Assembly: GCA_030562195.1 (NCBI GenBank)
Contig: JAUJPP010000003.1
Coordinates: forward strand, 31,688,602 to 31,752,601
Direction: 5' to 3'
Origin: Nipponacmea schrenckii
Taxonomy: Eukaryota; Mollusca; Gastropoda; Lottiidae
DNA length: 64,000 bases
Below the pieces are notes generated by a model. The model made no database searches and had not been told where the DNA came from. It saw nothing but the letters and a program-made list of their open reading frames with translations. This document shows, in pieces, positions 24,780 to 37,238 of this stretch. Position numbers and translations under genes: made by a program. Position 1 is the first letter of the stretch. Each line of letters opens with the position of its first letter.

Positions 24780-25516
24780 AAACCTTTGTTTCAACCTTTA
24801 CTTTTTGGATGTGCTTTTCCAATTTCCAATTAGGGCAGTCCTTGGAAAAAGCGACATGGTTTCCATTACAGTTGCAAAAGCAAGGAGTATCACTACAATC
24901 CTTGCTGTCGAGTTCCGTGTCCGAAGCGCTGACAATTATAACAGTGGGTATAAGAGAGGGTTCGGTATGAATGGCAATACCTTAATATTTAAATAACCTA
25001 CTTTTATTTCTGATGGTAAATTGGGTCTGTCAAAGAGAAGAATGAATGTATTTGTTGGAATTAATTGGCCGTCACGACGGATAGATATACGATCGGCGTT
25101 CGTGACTCCAATCTCTATTAATTCTTCCTTCATTTCCTTTAAAGAACAACCACTAAGGTCAGTGTGCCGTACAACACCTTTAGTAGAGGAGTTCAAAGAA
25201 AAATGAGGTGAAACAGTAATAGGGATATTAACTAAAGATGTTGATTTTAAAATGAGTTCAGAATGGATCTTACGGTGGCATTCAAGTAATAAGGGCCATT
25301 ACGAAGTTTTTTAATGGATTTGGGCTCACTAGCCATACCAGCTATTTCTTTGGCAATAGCAAATAGTGACAATGATGCCAAAGACCTCTCAGGGTCACTA
25401 CTATTGATGACAAGAAACCGAGGCCAGGAATCACGAGAGGAGCTTGATGATTCAGTAAATTCTGCCTCGGTTAGCCTACGTTTATTGTTTTTTTGGTTAG
25501 GGTTTAATGTAGCCAT
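24780..25516 (-). pseudogene. LINE ORF1 (gag-like nucleic-acid-binding protein), broken
   Basis: Starts MATLNPNQKNNKRRLTEAEF at 25516. 'SWPRFLVINSSDPERSL' and 'AIAKEIAGMASEPKSIKKLR' are typical of ORF1 of Jockey/I-type elements. After a frame change come 'RISIRRDGQLIPTNTFIL', 'FIPNPL', a damaged first zinc knuckle (CYNCQRFGHGT with the last Cys lost) and a second knuckle with CFCNCNGNHVAFSKDCP spacing (about 24815-24885). It then reads KVETKVSYPEAE. At least one frameshift and a stop separate the parts. RNA-chaperone role is from family knowledge. Confidence 0.8.
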
Positions 25517-25619
25517 GAAGAATAGTATGAGATTTCATCTCCCGAGACCACGGACCACGACCTCCGCGCAGGCTCGGCGCGGGGCTGCAGCTCCTGCGTC
25601 CTAGAGGTAATCGGGAGAT

Positions 25620-26035
25620 ATACTCAGATAAAAAAAGAATAAAAGTTCTGGATCGAGCAAATACATTCCGAACTTTTAATTTTATTTTTACCCAATTGAC
25701 CCTAGCCGCTGCTTCTGAGTCGGTGAATTGAATTGGAGGATAATGATATACATGTACATTTAATCTGTAATTAGCATTTTTTTATCCGTTCTGACCACCG
25801 ACCCATAGGCTCAACACAAGCCAATTGACCAATGTGGGCCACCCGACTAGGAATCTCCTGGCCCAAAGTGATGTATTGGGAAGTATGTTACCCTCAACCA
25901 CCAGGAGTCCATTCAAAACCGACACTGGTCGCACCTCTCGGCAAACGAGGTGCCCCAATTCAGTCGCCTTTTACGACACGCCCTGGGGGACGGTGGACCT
26001 ATTCTTAACCGCGGTCCACCGCGGTATTAGCCTGC
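25620..26035. repeat. GC-rich unassigned module with hairpin
   Basis: Contains 'cagtcgccttttacgaca' (about 25960-25978), a sequence I associate with dispersed repeats of marine invertebrates. It also has an 8-bp stem, GGTGGACC (from about 25992) pairing with GGTCCACC (about 26013-26020). No open frame is supported. It separates the LINE leader from the SINE at 26036. Confidence 0.45.
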
Positions 26036-26300
26036 TCTTTTTAATTTTCCAACTGTCGATGGATCTTTAATGTGTACAACCTGTAGCACACGGGGCCTCG
26101 GTTTAATGTCCCATCCGAGCGACTAGACGCCTTTGCCATGTCATTCCCCCTGATCTGCATCACTGACAATGGGATACCAGGTTGAAAAATCCAAAGGTTA
26201 ATCTCGACCTTTGCCGGGATTGAACGCGGGACTTTCAGGTTAGCGGACAAGCGTAACCTACTTAGTCCGAGTTTGTTTACTTTCCTCACCACTTGCACAA
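26036..26300 (-). mobile_element. tRNA-derived SINE copy, truncated
   Basis: Shares 'ggatctttaatgtgtacaac', 'tgtagcacacggggcctcgg' and 'tcgacctttgccgggattga' with the copies at 16725 and 32338. The B-box side survives ('gggattgaacgcgggact' on plus), but the far right end is altered. Confidence 0.7.
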
Positions 26301-26869
26301 TCAGCTTAAATTATCAGTAATAAACCATTCTGCGCCATATGTCTTTGACTTCTTTCCGTTCAGTAATAATTTTACTCCATCGGGATATCAAAATTAATTA
26401 AATCGGAGCTCATTAAGTCTAGAAAGTCATTTTTCTCTCCCGATGCACAGATTTTTAGCGATCTTGGGGAATGAACATTTTTTTAGACGGCAGTGCGAAT
26501 AAATAAGTTAATACTCTTTGGATAAATAAGCATTGTTATATGGTTCAAGTCTACAGTCGATGAGAAAATAGCTAATATTTTGATTTCTTTTTTAGACTAC
26601 AGACGCTTTGTGTATGCATGAGGAGTGGAGTAATGGCGTTTGACTATTATGGAGACTTCGGTAGCTGTAAAATTAAAAAATGGTTACAAAAGGAATTATT
26701 TGGTTGTCGTGTTGAATGTTGAGTCCATTTGTGTCAGTCTGTTGGTTGATCCAATAACTTTCGCTCGCGTTGTACACTTCTAACCCTAGGTTTGATAGTA
26801 GATGATGTAGAAACTGCTTCTATTGGCATGATGAGAACTAATCTCGATCAAGGGTTACAGGAACAAACT
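26301..26869. other. Intergenic stretch without recognised content
   Basis: AT-rich, with no exon or clear repeat. Confidence 0.4.
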
Positions 26870-27760
26870 ACCTAGTTGAACCGCCGTGTGACATTCCGAT
26901 AAAACATGCACAGCTTGAATTGTGCATTAACAGCATACGATTATGGATGCATGATAACTTTTTAAAATTGAACTCGGACAAAACAGAATTTATTACCATT
27001 GGGTCAAAGAACTGTTTATCAACAATTGCAACAACCAATATTTCTGTCGGATCTGAAGAAATCGAACCTGTTTCATCAGTACGTAATCTGGAAATCATCT
27101 TCAATGATTCCATGAACATGACAAAACAAATTGCTGCCATATCAAAATCCTGTAACTTTCAGCTTTTCCAAATCGGTAGAATTAGAAAATATCTTGATAC
27201 TGACACAACTAGGCTACTAGTGAACTCCCTGGTCACCTCACATTTGACTTATTGTAACTCTTTACTGTACGACCTACCAGCAACCACTCTTTGAAGTTTG
27301 CAAAAAATACAAAATACTGCTGCAAGACTCATTACTAAAACAAGACCATATGACCACATTGTACCATTCCTACAGACTCTTCATTGGCTTCCAATAAACA
27401 GACGAATTCAATACAAAATACTTCTTCTCACGTATAGTGTATACATGGCCTTGCTCCAATTTAGTGATTTGATAGAAAGTAAAAAAGGAGGGTTGTGTAC
27501 ACGTTCAACAACTAGAAAAGATCTTGTTGTGCCTAAAACTTTGCGAGCTTACTCGGGAGATCGCGCTTTTTCAGTCGCAGCACCTGTGCTATGGAACAAT
27601 CTACCAAAACTGTTAAAGATGTAAATTCAGTGGACATATCCAAAACTCGTCTTAAGACACACTTATTCACTTGTGAATACCAGATATGACAGAGCAACTC
27701 AGTGCCATATTATAATTATTATTATAATTATTATTATTAATTTGTTTCCCTTTCGGCTGA
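26870..27760 (+). mobile_element. L2/CR1-like LINE 3' fragment (RT C-terminal region)
   Basis: Open frame pieces at 26920-27294 and 27298-27624 read 'NFLKLNSDKTEFI', 'RLLVNSLVTSHLTYCNSLLY', 'IQNTAARLITKTRPYDHI', 'LHWLPINRRIQYKILLLTY', 'PKTLRAYSGDRAFSVAAP' and 'LWNNLPK'. These are the standard motifs C-terminal to the RT palm in L2/CR1 LINEs. A stop at 27292, an internal deletion after ILLLTY and a frameshift near 27620 (SKTRLKTHLF follows in another frame) break it. Ends in (ATT)n at about 27715-27745. 5'-truncated, dead. Confidence 0.82.
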
Positions 27761-28239
27761 TAAAATTCAATTTAGATCTTTGTAGAACTCCGTAAGTGGC
27801 GACAGTAGGACTATCAATTGGCAGTTGACATTGTTCTTGCAGACATTATCGAGTTGCAGAAATGAAAAAAAATCAATTATTTTTTTTGGGGGGGGGGGGG
27901 ATATCATGAAACAAACAATAATCTAGAATGAGTTTTCTTTATTAATTACAATAAATAAAATACCCTAAGGCGCTTTACATGAGATACAATAATATAAAAT
28001 TAAGACAATATGCATTTGTAAAAGTCTAAAACCGAAAAACAACTTTAAACGATAAAAAATTAAGAAAGATTAAACGCTCTTTGCTTCTCCATTCAAAGTT
28101 TATTTCAGTTTCAATCCTTTCTGACAAAGAATACACACATATTCGTCAACAGCATTTCAAATTAAAGTTATCAATTAAGGTTTTTTTTTTATTGGAATTA
28201 ATACTATCGAATTTTGACAGGCGACGAATATTTCTTGAC
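27761..28239. other. Intergenic stretch with a G-run
   Basis: Contains an uninterrupted run of about 12 G at 27889-27900. No exon or known repeat is visible. Confidence 0.4.
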
Positions 28240-28570
28240 GGGCGATGGATTTCCCTTGAAAAGTTACGTGCGATTGTTATCCCTCGTTATGCAGTTCCTC
28301 GAAGTGCAACGGATATTAATTATTCAGTTCATCGACGTGAGACGGTTATAATTAATACGGTGTTCTCCGATGTGCCACGGATATGATTTATACAGTTCCT
28401 CGAAGTGCGACGAATATTATTTTACCATCCCTCGTCGTGCGACAGATATTTTCTATACCATCCCTTGTGCGGCAGATATTATACATGCTATTCCTCGACG
28501 TGTTATTTGCACCAAATGCTTTATAAAACTTAATAGATTCTATGAAGCTCCGGAATGTTTATGAAGTGAT
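28240..28570 (+). repeat. Degenerate ~50-bp tandem repeat with 'cctcgacgtgcgacggatatta' consensus
   Basis: Five or six loosely similar units each contain a version of 'ttcctcgaagtgcgac' followed by 'ggatatta' (for example around 28290, 28330, 28400, 28430 and 28490). The open frames across it are products of the repeat. Its CG-rich words stand out from the AT-rich surroundings. Confidence 0.6.
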
Positions 28571-29258
28571 CGGTTTAGCGTGAAGCGTCACATATTCAAT
28601 AAATCCCAAAATCTAAGTTTTTTTGTCAATAAAGTATAATTCATCATGTTTTTGTATTGTACTCGAATAACATTTTGACATTTTGGTAAAAAATAAAATA
28701 ATTTCGTTTTTAGTTTTTTATCGACAATTTATTTCCTATTACCCAGGGTGTTAGGTAGCCTCGACGGGCGACATACGACGGACCTTCTGCGACGGACGAC
28801 GGCCATTCGCTCCGTGTCTAGAAGACCTATAGACAGTAAAATGATTTAGTTCAAATCTACAATTATTCACCTCTTAATTTAAAAATTCGCAGAAGAAACC
28901 TATTCCCGATCTTCCTTTAAAACAAGAAACATCATATTATTTTTGTTATGAAATTCAGGTCGCAATAATTTTATTGTTAGAAGTAATGATGGGCTCCCCG
29001 AGAAGAGCCTACACACCCAATCACTCAATAAATTTTTAATAATTTATTTAGTCCTAGTTATTTAGCTTACTAGGACTAGATCTAGATTTACTAGGAAAAA
29101 AAGGTCGAATTTAATAATATGGTGATATACTGTTAGTTAACTTCGAAAAGGGCAGATAACTTTGCCCAGCGAACCTAAAAGTAGACCTGATACGTGAATG
29201 TGTGAATTGGTTTGGTTTCATTTTTGAAAAATACAAGGCCTACCTTTACTTAAGAAAT
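28571..29258 (+). promoter_or_regulatory. MRPL20 upstream region
   Basis: Expected promoter and 5' UTR of MRPL20. A CG-rich block at 28755-28815 includes GGTAGCCTCGACGGGCGAC, which resembles a block upstream of PGD in the same sense relative to its gene. An in-frame upstream ATG exists at 29202. Confidence 0.35.
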
Positions 29259-32200
29259 ATGCATTTTACGCGGCAAGTTTTTAGAAATGTACCAACGTCT
29301 TATGGGGGTTATGACATTTCATGGAAAAGACAAATGTACAAGCGTTTGGCATGGGTAAGTTCAGTTGGCCTACAAATTATTTTCATTTGTAGGCCCTATA
29401 ATAAGTATTTCTATCAGTCGTCGGGTGATGTTTTAGAAGAAAATAGCCCACTGTTTTCATTAAAATGAAGAGCATGTAAGAAATACAAAACAGTTTAATT
29501 TTTGACCATAATAATAAGTTTTTGAGATATCTTTAATTTTGTGCTGAAAACAAGATATTTTTGATAACAGAGCTGAACTTGACATACAGATTCAACTAGC
29601 ATACAAATTCGCGGTGAATCGCCCCAATATCAAATGTGAAATATTTTAACTTAAGTATTGTTAAAATAATTAAAAAATGAGAATTGCTGTCATAAGTATC
29701 TTTCACTTTTGCAATTATACTAATGCTTCTACCACTTTTATTCTGTGTACCGTGGCCCATTTAAGACAGACTGTATTTTCATGAATGGCGGACCTTACCA
29801 TGGTTCAACAGCAATTTGCTAGCCTTAGCCATAATAGAAACCCTTTAAGGTTAATACCACATTAACTCACACTAGACTACATTTGGAAAATCATCTTCGT
29901 GTTCGTACCGTAGCGTATGAAAGACATGCAACAGATGGAAATCGCAAAAAGAATAGGCTTATGTTGCTGTCCTTGTAATTTCCTTCATTGCACACTGCAT
30001 GGCATTGCTCTTCTCCATTAGCCCAAAAGGTACAGAAGAACGTAAAAATTGATTCATTTTATTTTCATTTAATTGAAAGGTTGTGGACATGAATTACAGT
30101 CATAAAATGAAGCTGCAAAATCTACTAGTTTTCATGCTATTCACATTTGTGAAGGGATCTTTCAATCTATTTGTTAAATCTATTCCAGCATTTCTATGGT
30201 AGGAAAAGGAATTGCTTCAGGATTCAAATCAGAACAGTTGAGAGGGCATTAAGAAATTCAACATTTTCAGGACCTGCCAGAAAAGAATTCTTCCAGGAAG
30301 TGAGTGTGATATTTTCATTTGGAGTATATATTTTTTAAATGCACCCAGTAGGCTACCACCATGGAGTTTTATTTTAAAGGGGCCCAGGTTTGATTTGTTT
30401 TGGACAATCATCCGACAGCCTCAAAAACATGAAATCTTTTGCTTAGCTAATCAGAAATAGTCTACAGAGCTTACCTTTGAAATTTGAGCCTTCAAATCCA
30501 TGTGTATCCATAATTATCCGTGTTTGAAAAATCATAATGTCTTAAGATATTACGAACTTCCCGCCATATTGGAAAACGGTTCGTCTTGATAATCAAAGAG
30601 TTATCCTTCCCGTCGTGCAATAGCGGTCATCTATATAAATAGACTACAACGCATTTTCAATTGTAGACTTTGTCAACAGGACACATAATTTTCAGACTGA
30701 CTGGAGACAAATGAAAAGTGAAATTTTTTGTTTGAGGTATATTTCAAGGTATTTTGCGATTTTCTTAGAGCTTGAGTATTTCTGAGGACTGTTTAAATGT
30801 AACAAAGGCCCAAAATGACCCCTAAAAATGAAGTCTGGGCCACTTTAAGCCTACGATATTTAACGAAATAATTTCCTGAGATAAAACTTTTCATTATAGA
30901 CAAAGTTTTTAAACTACACCACAAAATACTGATATACATATTATTTGGATTTGTAAAATAAGTTGATAAAATTTTATGTTAAGTCATTACCCATTTTCAT
31001 TTTTCATGTTTTTCTATTCATAGATTGTAATTGTAAATTTGCATTTTTTACCAGTTGGCCCTATATAGTATTACCATAAATGTGTTTTAAACTGAAACCT
31101 CTAGACTGTACTTTTATTTATGCTAGTTAAACACAACACGTTTGGAAGCTGCTTGCTCAGAACATGGTGTAATTTACAAAGAATTTTTAAGGACACTAAA
31201 TGAGGTATGTTTTAATTGTAATTTTCTAGAATGGTCACTTTTACTCTTCGCTTAATTTACCTTTGGTCTTCATATTAAAATGATCATAGTCTAAGTCAAG
31301 TCAAACTCAAGGTGATGATTTGACTGATGCAGATGTTTTTGAATAGCAGGGCTGTAGGAAGCTCTGAAAAACTGAAAATTACAATTGATTTGCTAGCATT
31401 AGAGGTCATTCTGGCAAATTGTTTTCAAGATGGTCAGGTTTACTTGACGAAAATATTTACTTGTGGTATACAAAAAATAATCAACTTTTAGGAAGCAGTG
31501 TACCATATACAGTATCTAAATACAGTATGTCCTGGACCAAAAATTATATTGTTGTGCTATGTTTAAGAGATTTTTAACTCTAAGAAAATTTTTAACATTT
31601 TGTTTGATTTTTTTGCATTTGAGGCATTCCCAACAGCAACCTGTCTAGTATGTACCACAGATTTTGAAGGAAGGTGAAATTATTAACAACCAACTAAAGA
31701 GTTCAAAGAAGTGAATGATTATCTGGTCTGCCAACAGTGATTTTCATTGCTTACAAATGGGCCCTGTATGGAACATTAGGGCTAATATTTAAATGTCTAT
31801 GTTGCTTTATATTGATATTTTCAGAATGATGTACAAATAAATAGAACTATGTTAGAGCGACTAGCTATCTATGAGCCTCGAACTTTTCAGGTAAGAAAGC
31901 ATTTCAAAAGGCTAAAGCTAAGAATTGTTTATAAGATACATTCTATTATACAGGCTTTTTCGAATTATTGTGAATGAAATTAGTCAAAGAGTATAAATAA
32001 ATAAGAGTTCTGTATTAAAGATATATAATATATGCTCCTAATTTTTTTTCTTACTCTTATGCTAATTTACAGAAAGATATTTTAAGTGACAAAAATGATC
32101 TTAATTCAACTGAATCCCTCTTGAATCTGTCTATTTATCTCTATGTGGAGAAGTAATAAATTCAATGCTATATACTTTTAACTTAAGCTTATACATAATT

Positions 32201-33321
32201 ACTGTTCACAAAATTGTTATATTATGATAAGACTTAACAGTTTTAAGACTTGACAGTTTTAAGTCTTACCATAATATAACAATTATTGTGAACAGTTTCC
32301 TCCCTTTTATTTGGAAAAAAAATGAAATGAATTTAGTTATACATCCTACTCTTCTTGCCCTTATGGGCTAATGAAGATGGGCAACGTCATGCATAGTGTT
32401 CAATGAGGACAGGACAGCGGCATTGGTCTGCTCTTTTTGCGATTTCCAGCTGTCAAGGGATCTTTAACGTGCACAGCCTGTATCACACTAGGCCTCGGTT
32501 TATTGTCCCATCCGAATAACTAGACGCTTTTTCCATGTCAGTCCCTCCGACCTACGTCACTGACAAGGGGAAACCGGGCTGAGAAATCTGAACGCTCATC
32601 TCCTGCATTGAACCCTGGACCCTGAGGTTAGCGAATAAGCGTTTAACTCACTGAGCCACCACATCTCCCCCCTTGATTTGGAGAAATGTATTTTAATGAG
32701 CTTGAACTTTTTATACGCCAACATTATAATGTGGTGCTATATTTGCCTTTCACAATTGGGTATTGAATTTGAGGATTTTTCTATTTTTGTAATTATTGCC
32801 TCAAAACTTGAATACAGTGTCTATAATATTTTTCTGATTTTAATGATACACTAAAATTATGTTAAATGTGGCTTGTAAACAAGAGTTTGTTTCAGAATTT
32901 TATGAAATTCTATGATTCGGTTTTAATCTGCATCTTGGACAAGTTATAATATTGGTACGATTGACTCAGATTAACAACTGAAAATTTATGCAACTGCTTG
33001 TTCTATAATTAATTTGGATATGTCTTAAATAGAGATTCTATTCTATAGTCATGAAACCTGTGGTAAGTCTATCTTGTGAAAATATATACTCTTATTTCCC
33101 ATCTTAGAGATATTTATTAGTATGTCCATTCTAAGTTGTATTGTTCCTTATCCAAATTAATTGAAAAATATGAGGATTGAATAATGGACATTGAATATTC
33201 TATTTTTTAGAGTTTATGTGATATGACAGTTGAGTACCAGAAAGATAATGATATCTACACAAAACATCCTGTCACACCTTATGGAGAATTAACAAAAGGC
33301 TTAAAGAAACCTGTGTCATAG
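29259..33321 (+). CDS. MRPL20: Mitochondrial ribosomal protein bL20m
   Basis: Component of the large subunit of the mitochondrial ribosome, binding its rRNA. Five coding exons: 29259-29354, 30189-30299, 31127-31204, 31825-31890, 33211-33321. All introns are phase 0 with GT/AG, giving 153 aa (human 149). Exon 1 is the variable leader. Exon 2 starts HFYGRKRNCFRIQIRTVERA, the conserved RNA-binding helix of L20. Exons 3-4 give RLEAACSEHGVIYKEFL and LNEND..NRTMLERLAIYEPRTFQ, the family's hallmark C-terminal region. Start at 29259 was chosen over the in-frame ATG at 29202 because it puts 32 residues before HFYGRK (28 in human). No damage is seen. It is head-to-head with PGD. Confidence 0.93.
29355..31824 (+). 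other. MRPL20 introns 1-3
   Basis: Introns 29355-30188, 30300-31126 and 31205-31824 are AT-rich. I find no named repeat or RNA gene in them. Confidence 0.5.
32338..32670 (-). mobile_element. tRNA-derived SINE, best-preserved copy
   Basis: Read on the minus strand, the right end gives GGTGGCTCAGTGAG (A box, about 32647-32660) and GGGTTCAATGC (B box, about 32605-32615), 32 bases apart as in tRNAs. The body then matches the copies at 16725 and 26036. Lies in MRPL20 intron 4. Confidence 0.8.
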
Positions 33322-34013
33322 ATATAGAACTGACAATTGAATGTGGATTGAAATTATCCAGGATTTTTGTTTTGCAAGTTGGCTAAGCATTTACAAACAG
33401 AGTATATAGTGCTAATTCTACAGTAGTGTGTGTTATGTAGTCTGATATTGTATGGAATAGAAATGACAATTTGTGAATTAATATAAAGATTTAAGTACAA
33501 TATAATCTCAAAATTATTTGAAATGGAATCCCTATAGTTTCGCCTTGCTTGTTGGTGTTATATTTTCTAAATTTCATTAAAAAATCCAATGGAGGCTGAA
33601 AAATTCTTCAAGTTTATTTTCAGCAGAAAAATGTTCCAAATTGGAACTCTGCTTATGAAGGTTGGTAAAATTAACACAAACACCAACAATAAAACAACAG
33701 TTTTATTTAATTTTCTCTTTTAAAACAAATTCTGATTTATCAAGTACATTATTTTTATCAATTGGAAGTGTAAAAACATGGCCACTGGTCGCGTAATGAA
33801 GGCGGTCGCTTGTCAGTCGATAACTACATTGAAAACTCATAGGGGTGGTTTTATTGTGATCACTTATTGAAGGTTTGCACTTAATGTGAGAAGGATATAC
33901 TGTAGATACATAGAGGAAAATTTTTCCATATAATTAACAAGGATTTTGATCAAAAATATTGCATACTATTAATGTGCTAATATAAATCTAAATTACAATC
34001 CAATAGTGTAATA
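33322..34013. other. MRPL20 3' region and intergenic repeat
   Basis: Begins with the MRPL20 3' UTR. A possible AATAAA is near 33689. Positions 33775-33905 are a second copy of the dispersed repeat at 10795-10925. Tail-to-tail with the next gene. Confidence 0.5.
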
Positions 34014-34849
34014 TCAGGATGACAATAGTGTTGGTAGGGCGTCATTAGTCAAATATGTGCATTGTGCAGATGGTTGTGCTATCGAGGATGGAGGCCAATA
34101 GTCAGATGTAGGTTTAGGAGGATTAACTCCCAACACTCCAATAGTTTTCAGAGTTCCTATACTTATTAAAAAGCTGATAAATTTTTTGAATGGCATTTAT
34201 TTTAACCTATAATTTGCTCATGGTTCTTGAAATTGCACTGAAACGTAACATTTTAACATGTAATTGGGAACTATTGCCCCCTGACTGAACAGTGAAATGG
34301 TGGAAATTGATACATTTAATAAACGTAGAAAATCTCATAAAAGTTCCTTTGAGATTTCTCAAAATCCATTGTTTAAAACATGAGGGTTCATAAATTGTGA
34401 CATTAACATACCTGCTATCTAATTGTGTCACTTTCCGGATACAAATAAATACATATTCGCCAGGAAATTAAACATTTTTCATTGCTACTATCTCCATAAA
34501 TAAGGTTTTTTTTCTATATCTAAATGCTATTAGTCCTCAATTGATCTAATTAGACATACTATCCAAAATCATGGTTCAAATATTTTTGAAGCTTTAAATA
34601 TATGTTTCCAAAAAAAAAACGTTAAAATTATCATTATTTATGTTCTGTAGATACTAATACAAAGGTTTTAGTTATAGTGTACGATTTGAAAGGCATTGTT
34701 TGGCAATGAATTAATATTTTTATTTGTGTGGCAATTGATTTCCATGCGTTGTTTTTCAAGAATTATACCTAATAACAATATTTCTGATTATTAAAATAAT
34801 TCACTCTTGGGTTATAACAAACAATTTCAACAATATTCATCAGAATCTG

Positions 34850-36065
34850 TATGGAATTGTGCCTTGAAAAGTGTTTACAAGCCAAAAACCGAACGCGTTT
34901 TTAAAAAACATGGGCAATAATTCATATAAAATATTTTGTGATATTTCTTATTTTCGACAGTGTTCATCCCTGGGTGATAATTATCAATTTCAGCAAGTTA
35001 TGTTAAAAGTTTGACGCGTTTTTTAAAAAAAGGGCAATAACTGATTGTAAATATTTTTCGATTTATCTGATTTTCAATAGGGTTTATCCTTAGGTGATTA
35101 CAAATACTCATGCCTAGTTTTGTCAAAATCGCTCAAGAATTGTAGAGTGTTTACGAGGCAAAAATCGAAACACATTTTATAGAACAAGGGCAATAATTCA
35201 TATTAAATATAGTTCGATATTTTTTATTTTATAATTGGGTTCATCCTTAGGTGATATTAAACAATTTCAGCAAGTGTTGTCAAAATCCGTCAAAATTTTG
35301 TGCTTTGTAGAGTGTTTATCAGCCAAAAATTGAACGCGTTTTCAAAAACAAGGGCAATAACTGATACTAAATATTTTTCAATTTAACTGATTTTCAATAG
35401 GGTTCATTCTTGGGTGATAACAAATTACCTGTGGCAGTGTACTTCCGCATTGTGACACTTGTAATGTGCTCAAGGTTCTTCAAATTTAGATCAGAGCATA
35501 TATTATAACTCCTGGTGGCTCCATTTATTGAATATGAAATTAAACAACACTTATTAAATGAATACATGTAAGTTTGTTTTCTATCTATGCTTGACAAGCG
35601 GTTGCCTGGCAAGATACGCCCACTTTAAAGTATATTTTCTGTTTTGACACAGTATAATAAATATATAAACTAATTTCTTTCAAATCAGAGGAAACCTAGT
35701 CTCTGTTGCATTTACTAACTAATTTTTATGTGTTTGGGCTAAGTCAAGGGCAATAACTCAAATATAGTTCATCGAAAAATTGTCAATATTGAACTTGTCC
35801 AAGATCTCATCAATCCAATGAAAACTGTTTTGTCTATCGTTTACAGGCAAATTTTGACGCGTTTTGAGTGCAATAAATCAAAAAACGTTCATCGAAAAAT
35901 TCACAATTTCGAATTTTTTCCGAGATCTCATCAATATAAATGACGCGCAAGTTTCATTCAAATCCGATGAAAACTGTAGTCTCTATCGCGTTCACAAACA
36001 ATTGTCGACGGACGGACGGACAGAGATGGCGACAATATACGACCACATTATAAGTATAATATAGT
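34850..36065. repeat. Tandem/dispersed repeat block ('agggcaataactcat' type), about 8 units
   Basis: Units of 110-150 bases each contain 'gggcaataa(t/c)tcat', 'ttcatccttgggtgat', 'caatttcagcaag' or 'cgagatctcatcaat', ending 'acggacggacggacagagat' and 'ggcgacaatatacgaccaca'. Same family as 5893-6460 and 63555-64000. Located in the large intron of the recombinase-like gene; part of it gives spurious frames. Confidence 0.7.
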
Positions 36066-37238
36066 TTAAGACATCTGCTTACTTATTAGTTTTACCATGT
36101 AGATTATAAATGAATGTTATACATTATGCTTATCTTCACCTGAATTTGGAAATAAAAATCTGTTACCTTTATTTACTCCAGCTCTTTGTCGACTATCAGA
36201 ATTTACAATATATTCTAAAGGCTTCTTGCAATCATCAGGAATTATGACAGGAACAGGTTTTCCATGCTGAAAGAAAAATTTAATTATGAATCATTCATCA
36301 ATCATTATAGTCCAGCTTTAAAGGATTTGTGAACAGGTTATATAAGTTGTTAATGTGCCTTAGGGACATTGATAGCATCAATTTCCACAATTTCAATGAT
36401 GTCACTAGAGGAAGCTAATGTTGATATCTATGCAGTGGGGTAATAAAACCTTTAGTGGAATTGCTAGAACAACACACATCAGAATGAAAATTGGAATGGC
36501 GTAAATTGAATCTATTAGTGTCCCTGATATACAAGTAGAAAACCGCTTATAATTCCTTTAAACTTTAAAATTGCATTACTTCCTGTAAAGATAAAAAAAT
36601 CTTCAAGCCAAACAGAAAATACACTTTTTATGATTATTTCTTCTGAAATATTTTTACAAATTATTACAAATATGCTTGCTTTTACCTTTCCACGTACTAT
36701 CATCAAATCCTGGGATTCCAGTAGATGTCTTTCTAACATTGACAGTTTCCCAACTAAACTTTGGTCTACGTTTGACAAATCTTTCATTCGTGACCTATAG
36801 CTTCTCAAACTGAAAGCATAGGTATACAGACTTTAAGAATAATGATTTACATACAAAAGAAATATTATATTTCTATATAGACCATTTTGGTACTGATGTG
36901 CCACTAAAAATTCCATCTTTTTTGAAAATGCAAGATCCACCTTATATATAATAATTCCTTAAAGGGATTGTAGGTTAACTAAACTTTTTATGAGCTTAGC
37001 GTCAATTTTCACCATTTCAATTTTCAATCCGCCATTTGTGGTTTATGCTGTCACTAGAGCTACTGGAAGCTACTGTTAATCTGTGCAGTTCCCCTCTAAT
37101 TACATAATATGAAATATATGCATGAAACATGTAGAGAACCTCTTCGCAATCAATCCGTTTAATTCAAATTAATCCATTTTTTGATAATGACTTGAGTGTT
37201 AAAACAGATGAAATATATACCAGTAGTTATAATATTAA

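Larger units (their letters stand above)
22500..25615 (-). mobile_element. Decayed two-ORF non-LTR retrotransposon (I/Jockey-like), internally deleted
   Basis: On the minus strand, in order: a GC-rich leader (25517-25615), a gag-like ORF1 with zinc knuckles, ORF2 remnants (linker, RT palm YVDD, RNase H, C-terminal CCHC) and a 3' tail ending in repeated 'atttc' near 22530. At about 3.1 kb it is far short of a full element. The endonuclease and the first part of the RT are missing, and frames shift repeatedly. It lies between PGD and MRPL20. Confidence 0.85.

Noticed and set aside
29202..29258. Upstream in-frame ATG for MRPL20
   Set aside because: It would add 19 residues with no family counterpart; the ATG at 29259 gives the expected leader length.
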